A DNA stretch of 64,000 nt from Geothermobacter hydrogeniphilus. Lineage in GTDB: Bacteria; Desulfobacterota; Desulfuromonadia; Desulfuromonadales; Geothermobacteraceae. Where the stretch lies: positions 39,299 through 103,298 of the forward strand of contig NZ_PPFX01000009.1 of NCBI RefSeq assembly GCF_002898515.1, given 5' to 3'. Shown piece by piece: positions 9,675-18,581 of this stretch. Under the pieces are notes generated by a model, which was given only the letters and a program-made list of their open reading frames with translations, was not told the DNA's origin and did no database searches. The translations under genes and the position numbers were made by a program. Position 1 is the first letter of the stretch; each line of letters opens with the position of its first letter.

Positions 9675-9703
9675 CTGATAACATACCTGAGCGAAACTGT
9701 CAA
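9675..9703 (-). promoter_or_regulatory. Sigma-70 promoter of the cysE-iscR-nifS-mnmA-mtaB operon
   Basis: TTGACA (9698-9703) and TATCAG (9675-9680) are separated by 17 nt on the minus strand, about 50 nt before the cysE start. An IscR site would be expected near here, but I see no convincing palindrome. Confidence 0.7.
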
Positions 9704-9767
9704 TTATTTAAAGGATGATGCCGGGGAAATTGGAAACAACAAACCGGGAACGGTGAAATTCAGTCTT

Positions 9768-9922
9768 GATGCTTTCGCAAAAAAGCATCAAGACTGTTGA
9801 CTAAGCAAAAAGCGCCGGCAGCAAGGCGCGCGTTTGTCGAGCAATGAGGCGTACTTACGTACGTCGAAGCAGCGAGGCAAGCGCAGCAACGCAGCTGCTG
9901 GTGAGTTTTTGCGACGCCATCA
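9768..9922. repeat. Interspersed repeat family B, copy 1
   Basis: 155 bp. It begins TGATGCTTTCGCAAAAA and ends TTTTTGCGACGCCATCA, so the ends are imperfect inverted repeats. The core contains GCGTACTTACGTACGTCG and GCAACGCAGCTGCTGG. Near-identical copies lie at 16046-16198 (inverted) and 53898-54053. Its last three bases provide the TGA stop of the hybrid kinase gene. Open frames inside are repeat-derived. Confidence 0.9.
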
Positions 9923-11977
9923 GTCTTCGCAACCAGGGAGAGTGAATGAGAATCGGCTGCCGGCCCCGGGCCTGCTCTCCGCCCAGATACGGCCGCCATG
10001 CGACTCGATAATTTTTTTGCAGATCGCCAGGCCGAGACCGGTGCCACGCCGGGCATCATCCTTGCCGACCTGGGTGAATTCTTCGAACAACCGCGGCAGC
10101 ACCTGGCGCGGAATACCTTTGCCGGTATCTTCGACAGAGACCCGAATCCCATCCGGTGCCTCACCAAAACTGACGCGCACCTCGCCGCCGTCGGGCGTGA
10201 ATTTGATGGCATTGCCGAGCAGATTGGTCAGCACCCGTTGAATATTATGTTCATCATAGCGGGCCCGACAGGATGGCAGATTGTTGAAGTGAAGTGTCAA
10301 CCCTTCCCGGTCGGCAATCGATGCCAGGTCACTGCAGACCTGAACAACGGTTTCACGCAAGTCGCCGCTGCTCAGATCAAGGGCCATCTTTCCCGCCTGA
10401 AAACGGGACAAATCAAGCATATTGTTGATCAGATCGACCAACCGCTCGCTGCTCTCATAGGCGGCCGCCAGAAATTCCCGCTGCTGCTCAGTCAGGTTGG
10501 CGCTTCCCATCTCCATCAGCAATGAACAGTAGCCGTGTACAATGGTCACCGGGATACGCAATTCATGGGTCGCGGTATTTAAAAACTCGGCTCTTACCTG
10601 ATCCATCTGCTGCAGCCTGTTGTTGGCTTTTTCAAGAATCGTTTTGGTTTCCTGCAGTTCTTTCTCAACCTTGCGTTTTTCAGTGACGTCCCGAAAGGCG
10701 ACAATGACCAGGTCATCCAGCACCAACTGCTGCCGGGCGCTGACAGACAACAGGCGCACATCCCCGTCACGCCGCCGAATGGAGACATCCATCCGGACCC
10801 GCCCATCCTTGACCCTGCCATTTTTCCAGGCCCCCAGGGCAAGCAGAAGAGTCCTTCTGTCAAGCAGGCTCTCCAGGCGGGCGCCCTGCAGTTCGTCCCG
10901 CGAATAACCAACGATTTCAAGGGCGCAACGATTGGCGAAAACCACGTCGCCACCGGTATTGACGGCAACCAGACCTTCGGAGGCATTTTCGAACAGCTGT
11001 TCATAGACCGCCTTGAGCCGCAATTCGTCTTCGAGCCCCCGTTTGGCGGTGCGCAGCAGTTCCGATTCACTGCGCAGCTGCCTGAAAAACCGGGCGTTAC
11101 GCAGAGGGCCCGATGCGACATCGGCAATCAGTTGACAGAACTCGACTTCCTTGGCACTGAGTTCTCCACCTTTGCGGTCAACCCGCAGGATCATCACCCC
11201 GATCACCCGGTTGCGGCTGTGAATGGGCAATACCAGGATGGCGTTGAAACCGCGTCCCTTGAGCAGGGGACGAACCTTTTCAAGCAACGGATCGTGGTCG
11301 ACATCCCTGATCAGCAACGTCTGACCGCTCTGCATCACCTGTCCGATTTCGGGATACCTGGATAGATCGATACGCAATTCACCAAGGCTGTCATCGTCAC
11401 TGGAGGCGAGAATAAAACCGGCACTGCCATCTTCCTGGATCACGGCAATGGAACAGCGCACCACGTTGGCGATATGCCTGGCAATCTTGGTGACGATCCG
11501 CTGCAGAATCTGCGCGGTTTCAAGGCTGGAGGTGATCGATTCGGATATATCGAGCAGGGCCTGGTAGTCACGAGCCTGCTCTTCGAGGGCGTCAAGGGTG
11601 CGCTTCTTGACCAGGTTCCCCTGCAGGCGGGCCAGCAGGTCGCCGGTGTCAAAGGGCTTGGAGAGATAATCATCGGCGCCGACCTGAAAAGGATTGACGG
11701 CTCCTTGCCGATCGGTCCGCGAGGTCAGCATCAGTATCGGCGTCGTCCGGAATTGCGGCAGCGCACGCAACCGGCGACAGGCCTCGGCTCCATCGAGAAC
11801 CGGCATCACCAGATCCATGATGACAGCGTCCGGCATCTCGGCCAGCGCAACATCACAGGCCTGAATGCCGTTCTCGGCCTCAACCGTGACAAATCCGCTC
11901 TCTTCAAGCAGATCCGTCAACACACGGCGCATGAAGCGGTCGTCATCGACCACGAGCACCTTCGTCAACATTGCCAT
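9920..11977 (-). CDS. Hybrid sensor: REC-GAF-PAS-histidine kinase
   Basis: 685 residues from ATG 11977, preceded by a G-rich site; the longer TTG frame is unsupported. A receiver domain spans residues 1-120 (VLVVDDDR, phospho-acceptor D55 in VIMDLVMP). GAF is about 135-310, PAS about 330-450 (VYEQLFENASEGLVAVN). HisKA carries the H box ATHELRIP near 470, and HATPase_c follows with GNAIKFTPDGG, DTGKGIP and GTGLGLAICKKI. There is no membrane segment, so it is cytoplasmic. An N-terminal receiver suggests another kinase or an intramolecular phosphotransfer controls it. It has no neighbouring response regulator, and the stop codon lies in repeat B copy 1. The signal is unknown. Confidence 0.88.
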   Translation of the reverse strand: MAMLTKVLVVDDDRFMRRVLTDLLEESGFVTVEAENGIQACDVALAEMPDAVIMDLVMPVLDGAEACRRLRALPQFRTTPILMLTSRTDRQGAVNPFQVGADDYLSKPFDTGDLLARLQGNLVKKRTLDALEEQARDYQALLDISESITSSLETAQILQRIVTKIARHIANVVRCSIAVIQEDGSAGFILASSDDDSLGELRIDLSRYPEIGQVMQSGQTLLIRDVDHDPLLEKVRPLLKGRGFNAILVLPIHSRNRVIGVMILRVDRKGGELSAKEVEFCQLIADVASGPLRNARFFRQLRSESELLRTAKRGLEDELRLKAVYEQLFENASEGLVAVNTGGDVVFANRCALEIVGYSRDELQGARLESLLDRRTLLLALGAWKNGRVKDGRVRMDVSIRRRDGDVRLLSVSARQQLVLDDLVIVAFRDVTEKRKVEKELQETKTILEKANNRLQQMDQVRAEFLNTATHELRIPVTIVHGYCSLLMEMGSANLTEQQREFLAAAYESSERLVDLINNMLDLSRFQAGKMALDLSSGDLRETVVQVCSDLASIADREGLTLHFNNLPSCRARYDEHNIQRVLTNLLGNAIKFTPDGGEVRVSFGEAPDGIRVSVEDTGKGIPRQVLPRLFEEFTQVGKDDARRGTGLGLAICKKIIESHGGRIWAESRPGAGSRFSFTLPGCED

Positions 11978-12160
11978 ACCCCCCACTCCGTTCATTAACA
12001 ATAAACACGTCAACAACGATCATTGATTATGCATTCTTCATACCAGTGCCAACCATGAAGAATGCCTTAATTCATCAACAGTTAGCCTCCCTTCTTCAAC
12101 CTGTCAAAAATAACAGTGACAATCTGCGACAAATGATAATGCATTTTTTTGCTTAAGCAT

Positions 12161-12322
12161 CCTGAATCAGTGAGCTCCGGTTGAATGGAGAGCGCAGGAA
12201 CCTGGCCTGGATGAGGTTTCCAAAAACCTGAAACGCACCCATAGGTTCGCTGGTGATTATTGGAAAATTCTGACAGATCAATGGCTTGCGCTGTCCGCCG
12301 ACAAGAAGTTCTCTGATTCAGG
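12161..12322. repeat. Interspersed repeat family A, copy 1
   Basis: 162 bp bounded by CCTGAATCAGTGAG and CTCTGATTCAGG. The two halves are imperfect complements, so a transcript would fold into one long hairpin with a sub-hairpin at the tip (core CGCACCCATAGGTTCGC). It lies in the 556-bp gap between the hybrid kinase and ilvA. I see no gene in the remainder of that gap (11978-12160 and 12323-12533). Confidence 0.9.
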
Positions 12323-12533
12323 CATATTACCGGTTGGTATTTAAGGAAAAATTCAGAACATGGAATGATTTTGCTCGACCACGCTCCGCCTCGAAGAACA
12401 GCAAAGAGAGATTTTTCTCCGCCCGTAAAGAATGTGCCGCTACCATTCACTTCTGAATGGCCGCCGAATCCCCGGACGGAGAAAAGTGAAAAGACGGCAA
12501 CACGGTTAAATGGTGGTCAGAGAATAGAACAAC

Positions 12534-14042
12534 CTACAGGAAAAGACGGTAAGCAGGATTGTTGCTTTCGTCAATGTAATGATAACCGAGATTGTCAAGA
12601 AAAGAATGGAAGGCGTCCTGCTCACCGGCAGGGATTTCCAGGCCGATCAACACCCGGCCGTAGTCCCCCCCCTGGGTCCGATAGTGAAACAGGGAGATGT
12701 TCCAGTCGGCTCCCATCGCCGCCAGAAAGCGACTGAGGGCCCCGGGAACCTCGGGAAACCAGAAGCGATAGAGGACTTCATCCCGAACCTGGTCGGAACG
12801 GCCGCCGACCATGTAACGGACGTGGGTCTTGGCAAGTTCGTTGTCAGTCAGATCCAGACCTGAAAAACCGGCCCCGGCCAGGTCCCGGGCGAAGGAATCC
12901 CGCTCTGCAAGATCCCGCATTGAAAGGCCGACGAAAATCTGCGCCGCATCCCTTCCGGCAAGACGGTAATTGAATTCGGTGATATTGCGTTCCCCGAGGA
13001 CTTCGCTGCAGAAACGCTTCAACGCTCCCGGTTGTTCCGGAATCGAGACGGCAAAAATCGCCTCCTGGTTCTCCCCGATCAGGGTTCTCTCGGCGACATA
13101 CCGCAGACGTTCAAAATTCATGTTGGCGCCGGAGTTGACAGCCACCAGGGTGGCTCCCCGCAACTTCCGTTCACGCACATATTTCATCAATCCGGTCAGG
13201 GCCAGCCCACCGGCCGGCTCGACGATGGAACGGGTTGCCTGGTAGACCGCCTTGATGCCGCTGCACAATTCGTCGGTATCGACTTCGATGATTTCATCGA
13301 CATACCTGCGGCAGCAGTCAAAGGTCAGGTCACCGACTTCGCGTACCGCGACCCCGTCAGCAAAGATCCCAACCGAATCAAGAGATACCTTGCGACCGGC
13401 CTCAAGGGAGCGGGCCATGGCGGCACTGTCCACCGGCTCGACGCCGATAACCCGGATTTCCGGTCGCAACGCCTTGATATACGCAGCCATCCCGGCAATC
13501 AGGCCGCCACCACCGACCGGCACAAAGACCGCATCAAGACGCCCCGGATTCTGCCGCAGCAGTTCATCGGCCACGGTTCCCTGGCCGGCTATGACCAGTT
13601 CATCGTCAAAGGGATGGATATAAATCCGGCCGGTTTCAGAAATAAGCTGTCGGCAGTAATCGGCTGCTTCGGAATAATTGTTGCCGTGCAGCACGACCTT
13701 ACCACCAAGGCGTTCAACCGCGTCGATCTTGATCTGCGGGGTCGTGGCCGGCATCACGATCAGGGCGGAAACGCCCAGTTTTCTCGCCGAATAGGCAACC
13801 CCCTGGGCATGATTCCCGGCCGAAGCGGCAATCACTCCCCGCTCACGCTGATGTTCGTCAAGGTGCGCCATGCGGTTGTAGGCCCCCCGCAATTTAAAGG
13901 AGAAAACCGGCTGCAGGTCTTCCCGCTTGAGCAGCACCGTGTTGCCGAGCCGCCGCGACAGTTCGGGAGCCTCATCAAGAGGAGTCTCGATGGCCGCCTC
14001 GTAAACACGCGAAGTAAGAATCTGTTTGAGAATTTTCTGCAT
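12534..14042 (-). CDS. ilvA: Threonine ammonia-lyase, biosynthetic type
   Basis: 502 residues from ATG 14042, where homology to IlvA starts; the site upstream is weak (GGTGATGTG). It deaminates threonine to 2-oxobutanoate for isoleucine synthesis. The PLP lysine is in SFKLRGAYNRM, the glycine loop is PVGGGGLIAG, and SAGNHAQGVAYSAR is diagnostic. Two ACT-like regulatory modules follow (about 330-410 and 425-500, the second with EVPGALSRFLAAMG), as in feedback-inhibited IlvA and unlike the one-domain catabolic TdcB. It is divergent from the fumarase gene and stands alone. Confidence 0.93.
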   Translation of the reverse strand: MQKILKQILTSRVYEAAIETPLDEAPELSRRLGNTVLLKREDLQPVFSFKLRGAYNRMAHLDEHQRERGVIAASAGNHAQGVAYSARKLGVSALIVMPATTPQIKIDAVERLGGKVVLHGNNYSEAADYCRQLISETGRIYIHPFDDELVIAGQGTVADELLRQNPGRLDAVFVPVGGGGLIAGMAAYIKALRPEIRVIGVEPVDSAAMARSLEAGRKVSLDSVGIFADGVAVREVGDLTFDCCRRYVDEIIEVDTDELCSGIKAVYQATRSIVEPAGGLALTGLMKYVRERKLRGATLVAVNSGANMNFERLRYVAERTLIGENQEAIFAVSIPEQPGALKRFCSEVLGERNITEFNYRLAGRDAAQIFVGLSMRDLAERDSFARDLAGAGFSGLDLTDNELAKTHVRYMVGGRSDQVRDEVLYRFWFPEVPGALSRFLAAMGADWNISLFHYRTQGGDYGRVLIGLEIPAGEQDAFHSFLDNLGYHYIDESNNPAYRLFL

Positions 14043-14154
14043 CACATCACCGTCGGGAATCAGGAGTCTACAAACTATCTGAAAACACCGCGGAATGCAA
14101 AGTTTCCACCCCGATGGACCGCCTGCGGAAAGCGCTCCGGATATTTTTTGCGCT

Positions 14155-14183
14155 TTGCAATGTGTATACAATTCTTTTATACT
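14155..14183 (+). promoter_or_regulatory. Sigma-70 promoter of the fumarase gene
   Basis: TTGCAA (14155-14160), a 17-nt spacer, and TATACT (14178-14183). The start would fall near 14190, giving a leader of about 100 nt before the fumarase ATG. It lies in the divergent ilvA-fumarase spacer. Confidence 0.75.
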
Positions 14184-14293
14184 AGCGCCGCTTAACGTCG
14201 GCAGCGGTTTTTCATCCGCTGCCGTCTCTCAATGACTTTGACTCCGGGGACTATTCACGGTTTTGAGGAGTCACCTCGCAAAGGAGAGCAGCC

Positions 14294-15916
14294 ATGCCGG
14301 ATTTCTTCTATCAGGACCCCTTCCCTATTGCCAAAGATGAGACCAGCTACTACAAGATCCCCGATTCAGAGAAGTATGTTTCGGTTGAAAAATTCGCCGG
14401 GAAAGAGGTGCTCAAGGTCGACCCCGAGGCCCTGACCGTTCTGGCCAATACCGCCATGCGCGATGTCGCCCACCTGCTGCGCCCCGAACACAATGAAAGC
14501 GTGGCGAAGATCCTCCGGGACCCGGAAGCCTCCCGGAACGACAAGGGAGTGGCGATGGCCTTCCTGCGCAATGCCATGGTGGCCGCCCGGTTCGAGCTGC
14601 CGACCTGCCAGGACACCGGCACGGCCACCGTTGTTGCCAAGAAGGGCCAGCAGGTCTGGACCGGGGCCAATGACGAGGAGATGATATCCCGGGGCGTTTT
14701 CAAGACCTATACTGAAAACAACCTGCGCTACAGCCAGACCGTCGCCCTCGACATGTACAGCGAGAAAAACACCGGCACCAACCTGCCGGCACAGATCGAC
14801 CTCTACGCTACCGAGGGAGATGCCTACAAGTTTCTTTTCATCGCCAAGGGCGGCGGCAGCGCCAACAAGACCATGCTTTACCAGGAAACCAAGGCCCTGC
14901 TCAACCCGGAAAAGCTGGAAAAGTTCCTGGTCGAGAAGATGAAAACCCTCGGCACCGCGGCCTGCCCGCCCTACCATATCGCCTTCGTCATCGGCGGGAC
15001 CTCGGCCGATGCCTGCATGAAAACCGTCAAACTGGCAACCGCCAAGTACCTCGACGGACTTCCGACCGAGGGCAATGAGCACGGTCAGGCCTTCCGTGAC
15101 ACCGCCCTGGAAGCGAAACTGCTGCAGGCCGCCTATGACCTCGGTATCGGCGCCCAGTTCGGCGGCAAGTACTTCGCCCACGACGTTCGTGTCATCCGTC
15201 TGCCGCGCCACGGCGCTTCCTGCCCGGTCGGCATGGCGGTCTCCTGCTCGGCCGATCGCAACATCAAGGCCAAGATCACCCGTGAGGGTCTGTTCGTCGA
15301 GCAGCTTGACCGCGATCCGGGTCGGCTGCTTCCCGAAGAAATGCGGCTTGCCAAACACGAACACGGCACCAAAATCGACCTCAACCAGCCGATGACCGAA
15401 ATCCTCGCCCAACTGACCAAACTCAAAGTGGGCGACGCCCTGCTGCTCAACGGTACCATCGTGGTCGGCCGCGACATCGCCCACGCCAAGTTCAAGGAGA
15501 TTCTCGATGCCGGGAAGCCGCTGCCCGACTACCTGAAAAAACACCCGATCTACTACGCCGGCCCGGCCAAGACCCCCGAGGGTCGTCCCTCCGGTTCCTT
15601 CGGACCGACCACCGCCGGCCGCATGGACTCCTACGTCGGTCTGCTGCAGGAAAACGGCGGCTCGCTGGTGATGATCGCCAAGGGCAACCGCAGCCAGCAG
15701 GTCACCGATGCCTGCAAAAAACACGGCGGCTTCTATCTCGGCTCCATCGGTGGTCCGGCCGCCCTGCTGGCCGATCAGAACATCAAGAAAGTTGAATGCC
15801 TCGACTTCCCGGAGCTCGGCATGGAGGCGGTCTGGAAAATCGAGGTGGAGAACTTCCCCGCCTTCGTCCTGGTCGATGACAAGGGAAATGATTTTTTCAA
15901 ACAACTCGGCCTGTAA
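14294..15916 (+). CDS. fumA: Fumarate hydratase class I (iron-sulfur dependent)
   Basis: 540 residues. ATG has AAGGAG 7 nt upstream. It interconverts fumarate and malate with a labile [4Fe-4S] cluster in the TCA cycle. The three expected ligand cysteines are visible at 105 (PTCQDTGT), 224 (TAACPPYH) and 318 (AVSCSADR), the same numbering as enteric FumA, and the length is normal for the single-polypeptide form. It is monocistronic: its own promoter stands upstream and a strong hairpin terminator directly follows. An oxygen-sensitive class I enzyme fits an anaerobic lifestyle. Confidence 0.93.
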   Translation: MPDFFYQDPFPIAKDETSYYKIPDSEKYVSVEKFAGKEVLKVDPEALTVLANTAMRDVAHLLRPEHNESVAKILRDPEASRNDKGVAMAFLRNAMVAARFELPTCQDTGTATVVAKKGQQVWTGANDEEMISRGVFKTYTENNLRYSQTVALDMYSEKNTGTNLPAQIDLYATEGDAYKFLFIAKGGGSANKTMLYQETKALLNPEKLEKFLVEKMKTLGTAACPPYHIAFVIGGTSADACMKTVKLATAKYLDGLPTEGNEHGQAFRDTALEAKLLQAAYDLGIGAQFGGKYFAHDVRVIRLPRHGASCPVGMAVSCSADRNIKAKITREGLFVEQLDRDPGRLLPEEMRLAKHEHGTKIDLNQPMTEILAQLTKLKVGDALLLNGTIVVGRDIAHAKFKEILDAGKPLPDYLKKHPIYYAGPAKTPEGRPSGSFGPTTAGRMDSYVGLLQENGGSLVMIAKGNRSQQVTDACKKHGGFYLGSIGGPAALLADQNIKKVECLDFPELGMEAVWKIEVENFPAFVLVDDKGNDFFKQLGL

Positions 15917-15944
15917 CCGACCGGCAGCATCCAAAGCTGAAGCA

Positions 15945-15980
15945 GAGGGGGACAGCATTCGCTGTCCCCCTCTTTTCTTT
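15945..15980 (+). terminator. Rho-independent terminator after fumarase
   Basis: GAGGGGGACAGC (15945-15956), loop ATTC, exact complement (15961-15972), then TTTTCTTT. Confidence 0.92.
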
Positions 15981-16045
15981 CCCGCCATTCCGCCGGATTT
16001 TTTCTTGCCCTGCCCCCTCTTCTGGTTTAGGGTTCGGTCAAACAG

Positions 16046-16198
16046 GATGGCGTCGCAAAAACTCACCAGCAGCTGCGTTGCTGCGGTTATCTCGCTGCTT
16101 CAACGTACGTAAGTACGCATCATTGCTAGACAATCTCGTCTTGCTACCGGCGCTTTTTGCTTAGCCAACACTCCTGATGCTTTTTTGCGAAAGCATCA
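16046..16198. repeat. Interspersed repeat family B, copy 2 (inverted)
   Basis: Reads GATGGCGTCGCAAAAACTC ... TTTTTTGCGAAAGCATCA on the plus strand, the reverse of copies 1 and 3. It is more diverged in the middle. It occupies most of the fumarase-slyD spacer and ends 40 bp before the slyD start, so slyD expression must start within or just after it. Confidence 0.88.
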
Positions 16199-16237
16199 AA
16201 CAGAATGGTCAAAAGGTTCAAGAAAGGACAATTAAGT

Positions 16238-16702
16238 ATGAGCCAGGTCAAAACCGGCGATCGGGTCAAATTTCAGTTCGTCGCCAAACTCAGGGACGGC
16301 ACCATCTTCGATTCTTCGGATGAATGCCACGATGACGACTGCGACTGCGGCGGTGGTCCGCTGGAATTTACCGTCGGCGATGATGAAGTTTTTCCGGCCC
16401 TGGAAAAAGCGATTCTCGGCATGCAGGTCGGCGAACAGAAAACCGTGACCCTGAGCCCCTCGGATGCCTACGGTGAACGTGATGAACGCGGCGTCATCGC
16501 CGTGCCACGAAGTGAATTCCCGGATGATTTCGAGATTGAGGAGTCGATGATGCTCGAACTGCTCGGTGAGGACGATGAAGCCTACCCGGCCTGGGTGGCG
16601 GAAATCGGCGAGTCGACCATTTCTCTCGACACCAATCACCCTCTGGCGGGAGAAGAACTGACCTACGAACTGACCCTGGTGGAAATCAGCCAGGCCCACT
16701 GA
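16238..16702 (+). CDS. slyD: FKBP-type peptidyl-prolyl isomerase, SlyD-like
   Basis: 154 residues from ATG 16238 (AAAGGA upstream); a longer ATG at 16205 has no site. It is a proline isomerase and chaperone with an inserted flap. The FKBP core shows DGTIFDSSDE, LEFTVGDDEVFPALEKAI and MQVGEQKTVTL. Between the first two lies an acidic, metal-binding stretch HDDDCDCGGG, placed unusually in the early loop; the histidine-rich tail of enteric SlyD is missing. Cytoplasmic. A long perfect hairpin follows the stop. The gene lies alone between repeat B and a convergent thioesterase. Confidence 0.85.
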   Translation: MSQVKTGDRVKFQFVAKLRDGTIFDSSDECHDDDCDCGGGPLEFTVGDDEVFPALEKAILGMQVGEQKTVTLSPSDAYGERDERGVIAVPRSEFPDDFEIEESMMLELLGEDDEAYPAWVAEIGESTISLDTNHPLAGEELTYELTLVEISQAH

Positions 16703-16731
16703 CTGACAGGCCAACCGCCTGGATTGAATCG

Positions 16732-16768
16732 ACAAAGGACGGATTCCATTTAGGAATCCGTCCTTTGT
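16732..16768. terminator. Bidirectional hairpin between slyD and the thioesterase gene
   Basis: 16-bp perfect stem (ACAAAGGACGGATTCC and complement) with a 5-nt loop, between convergent genes. Its right edge touches the thioesterase stop. T tracts are weak on both sides. Confidence 0.75.
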
Positions 16769-17187
16769 CATTCCTGAGGCAAACCTTCCATCTGCCGCAC
16801 CGCGGCAACGAATTTATCCGGCAGCCGAACCGGTTTTCTCCGAACATAATCAAAGGCAACAAGGTTGGTCGTCCCTTCGGCGGTCACCTCGCCGTCCCGT
16901 TCGATCCGGCAGGCCATAACCATTGAGGATCTGCCCAGTTTGGAGATCCGCACTCCGATGATCAGCTCGTCACCGAGAAACATTTCCGCCCGGTACAGCA
17001 CATGGGCCTCCGGCAGAATGATGCCGCAGCCGCCGATATCCATTTCGCCGAATCCGCCGAGGCGGTCGAGGTAAGCGATGCGGCCATCCTGAAAATAATT
17101 CAGGACCACGGCATTGGAAACATGGCCACCGTAATTGATGTCGGCGACCCGGACCTTGTAGGGCATGGTGAAATGAAAATCGCGCAT
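16768..17187 (-). CDS. Acyl-CoA thioesterase, 4HBT hotdog family
   Basis: 139 residues. ATG 17187 has GGGAGG 5 nt upstream. VRVADINYGGHVSNAVVLNYFQDGR is the 4-hydroxybenzoyl-CoA thioesterase (YbgC-like) signature, with D in VADINYGGH the likely catalytic residue. It probably hydrolyses an acyl-CoA, but the substrate cannot be told. The start lies 14 bp downstream of the mutM stop, so the two form an operon. Length and fold are normal for the family. Confidence 0.8.
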   Translation of the reverse strand: MRDFHFTMPYKVRVADINYGGHVSNAVVLNYFQDGRIAYLDRLGGFGEMDIGGCGIILPEAHVLYRAEMFLGDELIIGVRISKLGRSSMVMACRIERDGEVTAEGTTNLVAFDYVRRKPVRLPDKFVAAVRQMEGLPQE

Positions 17188-17201
17188 GGCAACCTCCCGC
17201 T

Positions 17202-18017
17202 TCAACGCTGGCAATGACGGCAGAAAAAAGTCGAACGCTGTCCAATCCTGCAGGACTGGACGTCCCCGCCGCATTCACGGCACTTTTCCCCGGCCCGCCC
17301 GTAAACCATGAGATTCTGTCTGAAATATCCGGGACGACCGTCGACCTGCTGAAAATCCTGCAGGGTGGTGCCTCCGGCGGCGATCGCCTCGGCTAAAACA
17401 TCCCTGACAGCTTCCGCCAGCCGGTCATAGCGGGCCGCAGCGATGCTGCCGGCGGTGCGGTCGGGTCGAATTCCGGCCCGGAACAGGGCCTCGCTGGCAT
17501 AGATATTTCCGACACCGACCACCACCTTCTGATCCATGATCAAAGACTTGACGGCAATCTGGCGGCGACGTGACCGCTGGTGAAGATAGCGGCCGTTGAA
17601 GTCGGCAGCAAAGGGTTCGGGACCGAGTCGGGCCAGCAGCGGATGATCCGCAACCGGACCGTCACTCCAGAGAACAGCCCCGAATTTTCGCGGGTCGGTC
17701 AGACGCAGGCAGTTGCCGTCAGAAAAGAGGATATCGACATGGTCATGCCTGCCCGCCGCCAGCCCGGCGGGAATAACCCGCAGTGAACCGGACATGCCGA
17801 GATGAAGCAGCAACGTGCCGGAGGAAAAGGAAAAGATCAGGTACTTGGCGCGACGCGTTACCGCCTCCAGGGTCTGTCCAGCAAGACGTTCGGACAATTC
17901 CGGGTCGATCGGCCAACGGAGCCGGGCGGTTCGCAAGATGACATCGCAGACTGTTTTGCCGCACAGCAATGGAGCGATGCCGCGCCTGGTGGTTTCGACT
18001 TCCGGCAGCTCAGGCAT
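17202..18017 (-). CDS. mutM: Formamidopyrimidine-DNA glycosylase MutM (Fpg)
   Basis: 271 residues. It excises 8-oxoguanine and FapyG and cleaves the abasic site. The N-terminal PELPEVET gives the catalytic proline and glutamate. The helix-two-turn-helix region carries VVGVGNIYASEALFRAGIRP, and the C-terminal zinc finger CRECGG ... CRHCQR is complete. It is followed by the thioesterase and preceded 32 bp upstream by a small conserved protein, suggesting a short operon. The ribosome site is weak. Confidence 0.95.
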   Translation of the reverse strand: MPELPEVETTRRGIAPLLCGKTVCDVILRTARLRWPIDPELSERLAGQTLEAVTRRAKYLIFSFSSGTLLLHLGMSGSLRVIPAGLAAGRHDHVDILFSDGNCLRLTDPRKFGAVLWSDGPVADHPLLARLGPEPFAADFNGRYLHQRSRRRQIAVKSLIMDQKVVVGVGNIYASEALFRAGIRPDRTAGSIAAARYDRLAEAVRDVLAEAIAAGGTTLQDFQQVDGRPGYFRQNLMVYGRAGEKCRECGGDVQSCRIGQRSTFFCRHCQR

Positions 18018-18049
18018 GACCGTTTCGTCGCCACTGAAAACAAGGGAGG

Positions 18050-18478
18050 TCAGAAGAAAAACCGGTTCGGGACACGTTCAAAATCCTTCGGCCGCAAATC
18101 TTCGGGACGGCCCTGAAAATCTTTTCGTTCGATGCGTTCACTGCCAAGATACTTCCAGTCTCCGGCAACCATCTCAAGCCGCACCAGTTCAAAGGATTCC
18201 TGGAACCCCGCGGCGGTTTTCAACAGCTGTTGAATCACGACCTCGGCCCCGGCATCCTGCTGCCGCTCATGAAGAACGGTCATCCGCTCGATGGTGCAGC
18301 TGCCTGCGATTTCCGCAGCGGCATAGGACAGATACTCTTCCCGGTCGGGGAACTGTTCCAGGAAAGGCGCGTCCGGATGGTAACTGTCATAGATAAATCC
18401 GAAGTTGCCCTCCCGGAAGGCCTCGACACGATCTTCAACCAGCCTGCGCGGCAGGCTGTGGCAGCCCCTCATATTCAT
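18050..18478 (-). CDS. Small conserved protein, NTF2-like / YchJ-like
   Basis: 142 residues from ATG 18478; ATG 18472 two codons later is equally good because AAAGG lies 9 nt before it. The frame stays open another 50 codons upstream without a ribosome site. The sequence RVEAFREGNFGFIYDSYHPDAPF resembles the NTF2-like half of YchJ / SEC-C proteins, but the metal-binding SEC-C motif is absent. It lies just upstream of mutM and downstream of the ABC permease. Function unknown; the family assignment is from memory and weak. Confidence 0.55.
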   Translation of the reverse strand: MNMRGCHSLPRRLVEDRVEAFREGNFGFIYDSYHPDAPFLEQFPDREEYLSYAAAEIAGSCTIERMTVLHERQQDAGAEVVIQQLLKTAAGFQESFELVRLEMVAGDWKYLGSERIERKDFQGRPEDLRPKDFERVPNRFFF

Positions 18479-18581
18479 CCCTTTCTCGTCACGTTCCCCC
18501 AGGCTGAGCAAAAATAAGGCGTCCATACCCACGCGGGGGAAGGACAACGCCGCAGATGGGCGTTTTGGCTCAGCCTGCTGT

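Noticed and set aside
9834..10241. Frame starting SSNEAYLRTSKQRGKRS
   Set aside because: It begins inside repeat B copy 1 and runs antisense to the hybrid kinase; the same peptide recurs at copy 3, so it is repeat-derived.
14366..16066. 566-codon minus-strand open frame opposite the fumarase gene
   Set aside because: Shadow of the fumarase coding strand; the fumarase cysteines and promoter/terminator settle the true strand.
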